Shown here one piece after another: positions 1 through 11,200 of a DNA stretch of 64,000 nt. This stretch comes from Dendrolimus kikuchii. Its lineage: Eukaryota > Arthropoda > Insecta > Lepidoptera > Lasiocampidae. Below the pieces are notes generated by a model, which did not search any database, was not told where the DNA came from, and saw nothing but the letters and a program-made list of their open reading frames with translations. The stretch lies in contig CM034408.1 in NCBI GenBank assembly GCA_019925095.2, positions 4,403,001 to 4,467,000 on the forward strand. The letters are read 5' to 3'. How positions within the stretch are numbered: position 1 is the stretch's first letter; every line of letters begins with the position of its first letter. The position numbers were made by a program, and so were the translations under genes.

Positions 1-1511
1 TGTATAAAGGCAAGGGGTCACGTATGGAGTGCGCCAGCTACAGGGCCATCAGTTTGATCAGTACAGCATCTAAAGTGTATACGAAGATTATTGAAAAGAG
101 AATGAGAGTGGTATCCGATGGATTACTGTGGGATGCACAAGGTGGCTTCAGAAATGGAAGGGGATGTATGGACCAAGTTTTCTCTCTCCGCAATATCGTA
201 GAGAAGCAGCCGGCTATGGGTCGGAAGGTTTTCTGCGGTTTTGTGGATCTAGAGAAAGCATTTGACAGGGTTGTGCGGAAGGACCTCTGGGACATATTGC
301 CCAGATATGCCAGAGATGGTTCTTCTTCTATATCTGAGAAGTTGGCGGTGGGTAGAGGGGTGCCTCAAGGATCAATTTTGGGTCCTCTTCTTTTTATTTT
401 ATATTCAGCAGACATCACTCGACAAATACAACATTGCAAATTTCACATCTACGCCGATGATACCCAGATTTATATATCATTTAAACCGGCAGATGTAGAT
501 TGTGCTATAGTTAAAATAAATGAGGATTTGTCGAGAATAGCTCTGTGGTCTAAACAAAACTGTTTAGTGCTGAACCCCTCCAAAACCAAATATCTCGTTT
601 TTGGCAGCAAAAGTAATGTAATAAAACTTAATCCAACAGTTGCAATTATGATCAATGATGTTCCTATTGAAAGGGTGTACGAAGCACGAAATTTAGGCCT
701 CCAAGTCGATAGTGAACTTAGATTTGAAAATCACGTTGCCAAATCAGTAAAAACATGCTTTTATAAACTTAAGGTATTATATAAAATTCGGCCATATCTA
801 AGTCATAGTTTGAGAATCCAAATAACTGAGTCACTAGTCCTGTCCCAGCTTAATTTCTCTGATATTGTTTTTGGCCCTCGTCTACTGGGTAAAACGCAGA
901 AACTCATTCAACGAGTACAGAACGCATGTGCACGCTTTTGCTTTGACATTCCCTTTAGAAGTCATGTGACGCCTTTTATAAACAACTGTTCAATGTTGAA
1001 AGTATTTCTTACTATTGCTACTTTTAAACTCTTACTGTTATAACTATCTCAAACTGTATAAATAATATGTATTTCATTTTTTTACAATTGTTGTGCACAT
1101 TTTTCTTTTTTTTTCTCTTTTATACTTACTTTCTTTTCATTTTGTTTTTTATTTGCTTCAGTGTCTGTCTGTGTATGTCACTGGAATGGCCCTAGCGGAA
1201 GATCAGCGCTGGTTAACTTAACCAGCAACATGCTGAGCTAGGACCAATTTAGAGCTACACTTGCTTGGTTTTTTTTTTTTTTAATGCATGTTACATTGTA
1301 CATTTATTTATTTATTTCATCCTATACCTGGACGATTGTCTCCAGAGAATAAGATTGATGGATGTTGGGGTGCGGATGAGTGACCTATTTATTTATGCCG
1401 TGCTTTTAGCCGAATGTTGTGTATTGTATTCTCATTTGTGCGCGCTCTGTTGTTCGTGCCTACCCCGCAAGGGAACTGGCGTGAAGTTATGTATGTATGT
1501 ATGTATGTACG
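1..1511 (+). mobile_element. Mosaic LINE: RTE-like 5' part, jockey/CR1-like middle, RTE-like 3' tail
   Basis: The first ~320 bases encode the N-terminal reverse transcriptase part of the LINE family whose 3' ends recur in this window (motifs YRAISL, GGFRNGRGCMDQVFSLR, FVDLEKAFDRV). From about 320 the protein changes to a jockey/CR1-type palm (GVPQGSILGPLLF, YADDTQIY, LNPSKTKYLVFGS). At about 1443 the sequence returns to the first family: the last codons of its ORF and its (TATG)n tail occupy 1443-1511. The order could come from template switching during reverse transcription or from an insertion followed by deletion. The left end is outside the window. Confidence 0.8.
24..1043 (+). pseudogene. 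Chimeric reverse transcriptase ORF, 339 residues from the first Met, open to the left edge
   Basis: RNA-dependent DNA polymerase fragment of non-LTR retrotransposons. The frame is open upstream of the ATG to base 3 (YKGKGSR precedes the Met), so the ATG is internal, not a start. Residues 1 to ~98 belong to an endonuclease-reverse-transcriptase LINE of RTE-like type; residues ~100-339 are jockey/CR1-like, with the catalytic YADD box near residue 140 and a C-terminal segment (VQNACARFCFDIPF) that ends early. The join is in frame. No endonuclease domain is present and the C-terminal thumb is short, so it is not expected to be active. Whether it is transcribed cannot be judged. Confidence 0.8.
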
Positions 1512-2460
1512 TCTATCAAGATACATATTTCTTTACAGTAAAGCCCACAATACACAAATAACGTAATTTCCGTACTTTATTGTTGCGGGTAACGTAATAG
1601 CTATGTTCTGTGAGTCATGTTAAACACAGACCGTTAAACCATCGACATTATTTTTAACTCTTAAGACAATTATCGATATACCAAAAAGCCGCAAGACTAA
1701 CACTATCACTATCTCGAAATATACCAAGAAAATATACCCATTTCATACAAATCATACAACTCCTATATAAACAGAGTGAGACAACAACACAATTAACGAT
1801 CACGTGCACAAACGCGATCTGCACTCTCATCGCGGACGCATATGTGCTAATAATGAGCTAAAGGGAAATAAAACGAAAGTCATCGATTCGATAATAAAAA
1901 AACCCTCTTTTTTTATATTTAATAGGTTCGCGTTTGACTGACATTGCGCCTGATGTCAGGTGGAAATCCACTCTAAGGTGGAGCACGCTTACCTAGAAGA
2001 TACCTGTTCACGCGAGACTTAAAGACGCCTAGATTATATTTTTCAGGAAAAACAGACGACGGTAGAGAGTTCCACTCTCCAGCGGTGCGTATGATGAAAG
2101 AGGAAGCATAGCGTTTCGTCCGCTTCGTTGGTATTTCCACCACATATCGGTGGCGTGAGTGCGTACGTCTGCTTGTCCGGTGGTAGAATGGTGAGGGAGG
2201 AACCAGTTCATGTAATTCCGTGGCACACCCCCGAAGTTAAACTTTAAAGGAAAGGAAAAATGCAGTGACTGTCCAGCATCGGCGTCTCGTTGCGAGTGAT
2301 AGCAAAATGGCGTACTTGGTCGGTATTGCCAAATAACAAACGTTTAAAATATCGCGTTGCCGTTGTAATACACAAAAATGACTTATTTAATATATGTTAA
2401 ATATGTTAATGAAATGTGGGTATATTTATTACACTATACAGTATTTTTAGCAAAAAAAAA
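1512..2460. other. No gene seen; possible old repeat at 1925-2230
   Basis: AT-rich DNA without a supported coding region. The stretch 1925-2230 is richer in GC than its flanks and has the look of an old lepidopteran repeat, but it has no intact frame and no second copy in the window. Confidence 0.5.
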
Positions 2461-2462
2461 TA

Positions 2463-2795
2463 ACATACATAACTTCACGCCAGTTCCCTTGCGGGGTAGG
2501 CACGAACAACAGAGTGCCATTTAGGCTTATTCTTACACACCTCACTTGCCTCTTTGACATTCATAACTCTTGTCATGCAAGCTCGTCTGTTCTTAAGGCT
2601 CCTGACATCACCTTCTGCTAGTACATGATCAATTTGATCATGGAAGGTGTGTCGTGACCTTCCACGACTTCTGCATCCATCCACTTTTGCATTGTATATC
2701 TGTTTAGTCATTCTTTCATCATGCATTCTTTCCACATGCCCGAACCACCGGAGCATTCCTTTCCTTACCTTCACCCCGACACTCTCTTTCAGAGA
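2463..2795 (-). mobile_element. 5'-truncated LINE 3' end (RTE-like, (TATG)n tail)
   Basis: On the minus strand it encodes the end of the [47 protein letters not shown], ending PARELA-stop, then the TATG tail. It is one of nine copies of this 3' end here, all cut at different 5' points, as expected for target-primed reverse transcription that aborts. Confidence 0.9.
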
Positions 2796-3188
2796 AGAAA
2801 AAAAAATAAACTAAATTAATTAAAACTTACTTATAAATGAAGTCGATTTTTATAACAAATCGAGTCGATAACGCATTAGGACATTACTAATTGATCCGTC
2901 ATCGGGCAGCAAAAGTGAAATAAATGCTTGGAAATGCTACAGACTTTTTATATTATATATCATCCAATCATAATAAAACGGAGTGCTATTTACTCTAGTC
3001 GTTAGTCGTGCCTAATGTAAAAGTATAAATTATGCTCTAACGGTAAAACTCGTGTAGTACGGAACCCAACCAGTCGCGCAATAAAATATGGATAAAATAT
3101 AGTGATGAGATTCAACATCAAATTATTCAGTCAGTAGAGTCAGCTGAAACTCAAGTCTCAATTTGACTGCAGTAAATTGTAAATAAGT
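2796..3188. other. No gene or clear repeat seen
   Basis: AT-rich sequence with short frames only. Confidence 0.5.
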
Positions 3189-3478
3189 CGTGGTAGTGCT
3201 AGCGCACGCGTCCCAAATTCAAGGGTGCAGCTTCGATCCTGGCCGGAACGCCTTAGTCAGTTTTCTGATCTAATGTGCATATTGTTACAATTACCACGTA
3301 CTAACAGCGGTGAAGGAAAACATCGTGATGCAACCTGCACATCGAGATAACCGATGTATCACACCTGCCAAACCGCCTTGGACAAGTGTGGCGGGTATAC
3401 TGTCCGTTCCCCTTATAATGGAAGGCCCGAGCCCAGCAGTGGGACATTTGCCCATAAATGTCCCACTGCTGGGCTCGG
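3189..3478 (+). mobile_element. tRNA-derived SINE (family B) with inverted 3' end
   Basis: The 5' part resembles a tRNA gene (TGGTAGTGCTAGCG-like A box; CTTCGATCCTGG at the B box). The body then matches the other family B copies (AATGTGCATATTG, GTGAAGGAAAACATCGTGATG, CCCAGCAGTGGGA). The last bases are followed by their own reverse complement, see the repeat entry at 3427-3478. Confidence 0.85.
3427..3478. repeat. Perfect 23-bp inverted repeat at a SINE 3' end
   Basis: Bases 3427-3449 and 3456-3478 are exact reverse complements around a 6-base loop. Both arms are the CCCAGCAGTGGGA end of the family B SINE. Confidence 0.95.
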
Positions 3479-3544
3479 CTGGATATTATATAATATTTAT
3501 TATACAAATTGTAAACTAACACGTATTCCTATGTTTATAAATTA

Positions 3545-3720
3545 CTAGCGGTCCGTCCTTGCTTTAATCTCTAATTTTTTTCTAGTAATAAATACAGCCT
3601 GTTACTCAGGGATAATCTATCATTCTACTGGTGAAAGAATTTTTGAAATCAGTCTATAAGTTTTTGAGTTTATTCGTTACAAACATACAAAAATACAAAT
3701 CTTTCCTCTTTTCGTATAGA
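3545..3720 (+). repeat. LINE-tail relic (family D)
   Basis: Contains the recurrent order TACTAGCGGTCCG, GTTACTCAGGGATAA, TCATTCTACTGGTGAAAGAA, GTTACAAACATAC, which recurs at 26665, 27525 and 63590. No coding capacity. Confidence 0.7.
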
Positions 3721-4016
3721 TAAAAAAATTAATGCAATATGTATTTTCCTCTTTTTATGATGATTCATTTTATATATATTAAATTTATAAATACTTCTGC
3801 GGTAATTAAGAATAAACATAGCCTTAATTTGTCTTATCACGATGCAATCAGAATTTAGATAGCTATTTTAATTCTGCTTTTTATAAGCTAAACAGGCTAC
3901 TTGGTGAATAATGATTTTTATCACTTATTGACATTTGGTACATCGGGATGGGACTATTACCAACACGTGATTTATTAATAAAACAAGTCACTAAAACGTT
4001 ATTATGTGATGACTAC

Positions 4017-4316
4017 ATTTTTTTTATTTTTTGTTGCAGGAGTTCAGCAGACAGGCAGACGGCCCACTTGATGGAAAGCGGTTACCATCGCCTATGGACA
4101 TTTGCAACACCAAAGGTGCTACAAACGCGCTGGTGCTCTCTTAAAGGAGACTGGAACCTGGTCACTAATGCGGGAACACAACACAAGGTTGTTATGGCGG
4201 CATACTCTAGACCAGGGGTGGTCGCCATCCAGTCGAGCAAATACCCTACCACCTGGCTGTGGGTTGTTTAGTCGCCTCTTACGACAGGCCGCCAGGCCGC
4301 AGGAAATTGTATTCCA
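4017..4316 (-). mobile_element. SINE A copy
   Basis: About 300 bp. The T-run at the left (4018-4036) is the complement of the A-tail, so the element reads on the minus strand. The body shows the family core (CAGACAGGCAGACGGCCCA, TGGACATTTGCAACACCAAA, CCTACCACCTGGCTGTGGG). Its sense 5' end is slightly short. Confidence 0.9.
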
Positions 4317-4712
4317 GTTACATGACAGTTGTAATTGCAATTTTTTACATAATGTGATGACTGGTGTTAAATTATTTTACTTCATTCACTATAATTGAAA
4401 ATAGGTTTAGGTACAACACTATTTGTGAAGCATAATGGGGATTCCATAGCGATAAAGGGCGAAATGGATAGTTAATCAATGTTGTTGTTGTACGGACACG
4501 ATGCACGCTCTAGGTCTAGGCAGATGAGCTAAGGAGTGCAATTTGGTCCTAAAATGTACAAAACATATACAGGAATGCCGGGGAGGTCGATAGTTTAAGT
4601 AAAATTATATTTAGACAAGTATATGTTTTCGGATTAATTTTAGACAACTACCATTTGTGGTAGGGGTCTTGGAAAATACAAAAATGAATCGACTTTTTTC
4701 AAGTATTGATTT
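4317..4712. other. No gene seen
   Basis: AT-rich spacer between two SINE A copies, without features. Confidence 0.5.
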
Positions 4713-5030
4713 TATTTTATTTTTTATTGCAGGACTTCAGGAAACAGGCAGACGGCCCACTTGACGGAAAACGGTTACCATCGCCTATGGACATTTGCAA
4801 CACCAAAGGTGCTACAAATGCGCTGCTGCTCTCTTAAGGGTCACTGGAACCTGGTCACTAATGCCGGAACACAACTCAAGGTTGTTATGGCGACATGCTT
4901 TAGACCAGGGGTGGTAGCCATCCAGTCGGGAAAATGCCCTACCACCTGGCTGTGGGTTGTTTAGTCGCCTCTTACGACAGGCCGCGCGGCCGCAGGAAAT
5001 TGTATTCTTTCTCCGTTCCTGCACGGATGA
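4713..5030 (-). mobile_element. SINE A copy, near full length
   Basis: T-run at the left, then the complete body to the sense 5' end (CTCCGTTCCTGCACGGAT on plus). TGATTT lies at both borders and may be a short target-site duplication. Confidence 0.9.
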
Positions 5031-5109
5031 TTTCGATATATTGCCGATAAGTTGCTTGTGCAGAAATCTCTCAAAATTTATAACGATTTACTGCTGAAGT
5101 TTATATTAT

Positions 5110-5382
5110 ACTAGCTTCTGCCCGCGTCTTCTTCCACGTCGAATGATTTTTTAACTATCCCACGGGAACTCTTTAATTTTTCGGGATCAAAGTAGTCTAT
5201 ATGTTGACCAGGGAAATAAGCTACCACCATATAAAATTTCATTTAAATCGGTCTAGTCGTTTTGGAGATTAGCCGGTACAAACAGACAGACAAATAGACA
5301 TACAGAGAAACAAAAAATTTGAAAAAAAATCTAAATGCGTTCTATTTCACTTCTTATATGTACAGAAATACGACCTCTACAA
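5110..5382 (+). repeat. LINE-tail relic (family D type)
   Basis: Begins ACTAGCTTCTGCCCGCG and holds GTCTAGTCGTTTTGGAGAT and AGCCGGTACAAACAGACAGA. The same sequence lies reversed at 35275-35590. Confidence 0.75.
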
Positions 5383-5421
5383 TTTTATTATATGTATAGA
5401 TTAGCTATACATATAATAAAA
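5383..5421. repeat. Perfect 17-bp inverted repeat, 5-base loop
   Basis: Arms 5383-5399 and 5405-5421 are exact reverse complements (TTTTATTATATGTATAG). It sits between the family D relic and the LINE copy that follows. Confidence 0.95.
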
Positions 5422-5427
5422 GCTATC

Positions 5428-5824
5428 ACGGAGTGACGCTCGCGGACCGCGTTCGTAATACCGAAGTAAGAAAGAGAGTTGGTCTGAAAGAGAGTGTCGG
5501 GGTGAAGGTAAGGAAAGGAATGCTCCGGTGGTTCGGGCATGTGGAAAGAATGCATGATGAAAGAATGAATAAACGGATATACAATGCAAAAGTGGATGGA
5601 TGCAGAAGTCGTGGAAGGCCACGACACACCTTCCATGATCAAATCGATCGTGTACTAGCAGAACGTGATGTCAGGAGCCTTAAGAACAGACGAGCGTGCA
5701 TGACAAGAGTTATGAATGTCAAAGAAGCAAGTGAGGTATGTAAGAATAAGCCTGAATGGCGGTCTGTTGTTCGTGCCTACCCCGCAAGGGAACTGGCGTG
5801 AAGTTATGTATGTATGTATGTATT
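5428..5824 (+). mobile_element. 5'-truncated LINE 3' end with 7-bp target-site duplication
   Basis: Encodes 122 residues of the LINE C-terminus ([17 protein letters not shown] to PARELA-stop at 5801) and ends in a (TATG)n tail. AGCTATC occurs at 5421-5427 and again at 5825-5831, which marks the insertion limits. Confidence 0.92.
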
Positions 5825-5831
5825 AGCTATC

Positions 5832-7083
5832 GCTTCACCTTCGGATAGTTGCATTCAGTCTCTCAGAAACTTTGAAATATCAATATCCGACACCGTTTTC
5901 ACCGTTTTATCTTTCTTTTCTAACATTAGGCGGGTTATTTCATGAAATTTATTGCCTTCTGGCTTGTATAGCAAAGGTTCAGATAGTGCTTAATTGAAGT
6001 AAGCTGTCAGGGTATCCACTACTTCTCGACTAAAAATTCCGACTAATTACACTTTGTACACTGTAGTTGGATTTCCACCTCACATCTATGACGGAGTGAT
6101 CTATATATAACACTTGTAAATACTAAATGAGACCTGTTTCTATTGAATTATATATCAAATAGACGATGTATTTAAGTAACTGTTATTAAGTACAGTAAAT
6201 TAATCAGCAAGCAACTTGATAAGACTGAACGTAGTGATGCAACGCTTAAAATTAAGGTCGAAATAACTGTTCCTCTAAATTTAATTCGATTAACCGGCCC
6301 TTTAAGATATAGCCACATTCCAAACGAGAAGCTAATGAATGTCACATTATAAACAGTAGTCGATAAAGCAATACTGACGGGGTTACGGGGCTGGAACATG
6401 GCTGAATTTTAAAAGTTCGACAGCTATTATCGGATAGCTGTCGAAGTTATGATTTCTTGTCACACGGCCCCGCTCTAAGAAATCGTGTGTTTCATGCTAA
6501 ATTAATTGAGTTTACTGTAAATTATCGTGGTGATATGAATTTTAAGAAAAATCAGTAGTAAATACAGAAACCATTATAAATTGCTCATCATTACGAAGTA
6601 GTAACCGAAGATACTTTAAATATTAATATTGAAGTATCTAGGAAAATAAAAACTAATTAATTAAAATTTTCTTGTTTTTTTTTCTATGTCGCCTCTTTTC
6701 AATAGCGTGATAAGTCCGACAAATCATAAGTTTTTATTTGATATCTAAACCGCCGTTTCCCATCTTATTTTTCCAAAAAACGTGCTATTTGTAAAATAAA
6801 TTGTGAATTGACAGTAAAAACAAAGTACTTCTTTCGACACGATTAATTTTGGAAAGTTAAAGAACTCTCTTCTAAATTTCAATTTTCAAGGTAAAACATT
6901 ACTGAAGCAAAGGGGCGATGTGTTTAATTTTCTCCTCTCCAGATCTTTCAACTGCCAGATCAAATTATTCATAGATTAAGCACAACATGAAAAAATTAAA
7001 AATTATAGTCGCATGATTGAAACAGTTGATTTTTTTCACTTTGACAATAACTCAGGTTATAATTTATTCGTTGGATATAAAAG
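5832..7083. other. No gene seen; small hairpin at 6416-6445
   Basis: AT-rich DNA. The one clear structure is a perfect 12-bp inverted repeat, TTCGACAGCTAT (6416-6427) with its complement at 6434-6445, loop TATCGG. Confidence 0.6.
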
Positions 7084-7292
7084 TTATGGCTTTCGGGGTT
7101 GAAACCCTCGGGCCGTGGAGCTCATCACCTCTATCGAGACCTCTCAACGCGTCTAATTGAGGTCTTGCGTGACCAAAAGGCTGGCTTGCACCTAGGGCAA
7201 CGCATCAGCGTTGCCATCCAACGTGGAAATGCGGTCAGCATTTTGGGCACTCCCCCCTCCGACAGCGACCTGGAGTCTATTTTATACTTATA
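7084..7292 (+). repeat. Terminal ORF fragment of an unrecognised repeat (family E)
   Basis: A short frame ends DQKAGLHLGQRISVAIQRGN, then VSILGTPPSDSDLESILYL-stop. A diverged second copy lies at 26275-26400 with the same order of residues. The element type is not recognised; an AT-rich 3' tail with AATAAA follows to about 7480. Confidence 0.6.
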
Positions 7293-7299
7293 GTCTGTT

Positions 7300-8017
7300 A
7301 TTTTGTAAGTCTATTTATATTTATATTGTAGTTTAATTTTAGTTGATATTAATTTATAGTTAGTTTTATTTATATTATTGTTTTTAGTGTTTATCATAGT
7401 TCTTATTTATAATTTAGTTTAAAGTTATGCATATCTGACGATTGGATCATCAGCCCTAAATAAAATATGCAATTGTATGAACAAGTTATTTTTGATCTTT
7501 TTAATTCTAGTCCATGTATATTCAAAAAATGTTGATCACCTTAACGGTTTCTTTATCATAAATTTAAGAAGATATTATTTTAATTGGTCTTTAAGTTGAT
7601 AGTTGTATAAACTCTCAACTGTTTGTATGTCAGACCATTACTACGCAAGCTGATATTTGAGAAAATAAAATCAAATTAAAAATTATTTGCAAATACAAAA
7701 TTGCCATAAAACCGGAATTCTCTTTAATTTAAACTGCAGTTAAAGTAAGAACATTTGAATTACAATTCAAATTAAAAGTGTAAAACATGGGTTCGGAGAG
7801 TTTATCAGCAAATCGTAAACGCTGCTAAATATTGACGGACATAAGTAATGGAGTAATTAAATCATCAAATTGAGCAATATAGGTGCCTTTATATAGCGTA
7901 AGGTATATTCGTGTACTTAAGATGTGGAAATTAAGATTGACTGTTTAGAGTAGAAACGTATAGTTCAATGAGTAATAGAAAAATGCAATCGACACCCTTA
8001 ATAATAACAACAAATAT
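7300..8017. other. No gene seen
   Basis: AT-rich. The first 180 bases look like the 3' untranslated tail of the family E element; the rest has no recognisable content. Confidence 0.45.
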
Positions 8018-8250
8018 TGCGAAAGCTTTTTGCAACACCAGGGCGTGGCTAGCGACTTGCTGTTTGACAGCCCTTAAAGATGGATTAGAGGAGATGGTAT
8101 AGGAGGGATGGGATAAAGGGAATCAGATAGAGGGATAAGACAAGATGAACAGAACCTGGCCACTAATGCCGGAACACAACTCAAGGTTGTTATGGCGGCA
8201 TTCTTCAGACCAGAGGTGGTAGCCATCCAGACGGGCAAATGTCCTATCAT
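8018..8250 (-). mobile_element. Variant SINE A fragment fused to the satellite array
   Basis: Starts TTTGCAACACCAGGGCG, then carries GGATGGGATAAAGG-type sequence not in the usual SINE A, then regains the SINE A body (CACTAATGCCGGAACACAA, GTAGCCATCCAGACGGGCAA). It passes into the satellite at ATCATCTGG, where the satellite unit has ACCATCTGG. Confidence 0.7.
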
Positions 8251-11200
8251 CTGGATTAGATTAAATTTCGAGAAAAAATCAAGAAGTACGGGACAAATTG
8301 TATCTTTCTATTTCTCTTACCTCCTTGCTGCCTTTATGAATAATTGATATTGGCAATAACCACGCCAGCACCGTTGGAGCCACACTTTTAAAAAGAACTG
8401 GTTGTCAGTAAATACCTTACCATCTGGATTCGATTAGATTTGGAGAAAATATCAAAAATTACTGGACAAATTGTATCTTTCTATTTCTCTTACCTCCTTC
8501 CTGCCTTTATAAATAATCGATATTGGCAATAACCACGCTAGCACCGTTGGAGCCACACTTTTAAAAAGAACTGGTTGTCAGTAAATACCTTACCATCTGG
8601 ATTCGATTAGATTTGGAGAAAATATCAAAAATTACTGGACAAATTGTATCTTTCTATTTCTCTTACCTCCTTGCTGCCTTTATGAATAACTGATATTGGC
8701 AATAGCCACGCTAGCACCGTTGGAGCCACACTTTTAAAAAGAACGGGTTGTCAGTAAATACCTTACCATCTGGATTCGATTAGATTTGGAGAAAATATCA
8801 AAAATTACTGGACAAATTGTATCTTTCTATTTCTCTTACCTCCTTCCTGCCTTTATAAATAATCGATATTGGCAATAACCACGCCAGCACCGTTGGAGCC
8901 ACACTTTTAAAAAGAACTGGTTGTCAGTAAATACCTTACCATCTGGATTCGATTAGATTTGGAGAAAATATCAAAAATTACTGGACAAATTGTATCTTTC
9001 TATTTCTCTTACCTCCTTCCTGCCTTTATAAATAATCGATATTGGCAATAACCACGCTAGCACCGTTGGAGCCACACTTTTAAAAAGAACTGGTTGTCAG
9101 TAAATACCTTACCATCTGGATTCGATTAGATTTGGAGAAAATATCAAAAATTACTGGACAAATTGTATCTTTCTATTTCTCTTACCTCCTTGCTGCCTTT
9201 ATGAATAACTGATATTGGCAATAGCCACGCTAGCACCGTTGGAGCCACACTTTTAAAAAGAACTGGTTGTCAGTAAATACCTTACCATCTGGATTCGATT
9301 AGATTTGGAGAAAATATCAAAAATTACTGGACAAATTGTATCTTTCTATTTCTCTTACCTCCTTCCTGCCTTTATAAATAATCGATATTGGCAATAACCA
9401 CGCCAGCACCGTTGGAGCCACACTTTTAAAAAGAACTGGTTGTCAGTAAATACCTTACCATCTGGATTAGATTAGATTTGGAGAAAATATCAAAAATTAC
9501 TGGACAAATTGTATCTTTCTATTTCTCTTACCTCCTTGCTGCCTTTATGAATAACTGATATTGGAAATAGCCACGCTAGCACCGTTGGAGCCACACTTTT
9601 AAAAAGAACTGGTTGTCAGTAAATACCTTACCATCTGGATTCGATTAGATTTGGAGAAAATATCAAAAATTACTGGACAAATTGTATCTTTCTATTTCTC
9701 TTACCTCCTTGCTGCCTTTATGAATAACTGATATTGGCAATAGCCACGCTAGCACCGTTGGAGCCACACTTTTAAAAAGAACTGGTTGTCAGTAAATACC
9801 TTACCATCTGGATTCGATTAGATTTGGAGAAAATATCAAAAATTACTGGACAAATTGTATCTTTCTATTTCTCTTACCTCCTTGCTGCCTTTATGAATAA
9901 CTGATATTGGCAATAGCCACGCTAGCACCGTTGGAGCCACACTTTTAAAAAGAACTGGTTGTCAGTAAATACCTTACCATCTGGATTAGATTAGATTTGG
10001 AGAAAATATCAAAAATTACTGGACAAATTGTATCTTTCTATTTCTCTTACCTCCTTGCTGCCTTTATGAATAACTGATATTGGCAATAGCCACGCTAGCA
10101 CCGTTGGAGCCACACTTTTAAAAAGAACTGGTTGTCAGTAAATACCTTACCATCTGGATTAGATTAGATTTGGAGAAAATATCAAAAATTACTGGACAAA
10201 TTGTATCTTTCTATTTCTCTTACCTCCTTGCTGCCTTTATGAATAACTGATATTGGCAATAGCCACGCTAGCACCGTTGGAGCCACACTTTTAAAAAGAA
10301 CTGGTTGTCAGTAAATACCTTACCATCTGGATTAGATTAGATTTGGAGAAAATATCAAAAATTACTGGACAAATTGTATCTTTCTATTTCTCTTACCTCC
10401 TTGCTGCCTTTATGAATAACTGATATTGGCAATAGCCACGCTAGCACCGTTGGAGCCACACTTTTAAAAACAACTGGTTGTCAGTAAATACCTTACCATC
10501 TGGATTAGATTAGATTTGGAGAAAATATCAAAAATTACTGGACAAATTGTATCTTTCTATTTCTCTTACCTCCTTGCTGCCTTTATGAATAACTGATATT
10601 GGAAATAGCCACGCTAGCACCGTTGGAGCCACACTTTTAAAAAGAACTGGTTGTCAGTAAATACCTTACCATCTGGATTAGATTATATTTGGAGAAAATA
10701 TCAAAAATTACTGGACAAATTGTATCTTTCTATTTCTCTTACCTCCTTGCTGCCTTTATGAATAACTGATATTGGCAATAGCCACGCTAGCACCGTTGGA
10801 GCCACACTTTTAAAAAGAACTGGTTGTCAGTAAATACCTTACCATCTGGATTAGATTAGATTTGGAGAAAATATCAAAAATTACTGGACAAATTGTATCT
10901 TTCTATTTCTCTTACCTCCTTGCTGCCTTTATGAATAACTGATATTGGAAATAGCCACGCTAGCACCGTTGGAGCCACACTTTTAAAAAGAACTGGTTGT
11001 CAGTAAATACCTTACCATCTGGATTCGATTAGATTTGGAGAAAATATCAAAAATTACTGGACAAATTGTATCTTTCTATTTCTCTTACCTCCTTGCTGCC
11101 TTTATGAATAACTGATATTGGCAATAGCCACGCTAGCACCGTTGGAGCCACACTTTTAAAAAGAACTGGTTGTCAGTAAATACCTTACCATCTGGATTAG

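Noticed and set aside
5388..5642. Minus-strand frames opposite the LINE C-terminus
   Set aside because: Shadow frames; the plus strand has the recognisable LINE protein.
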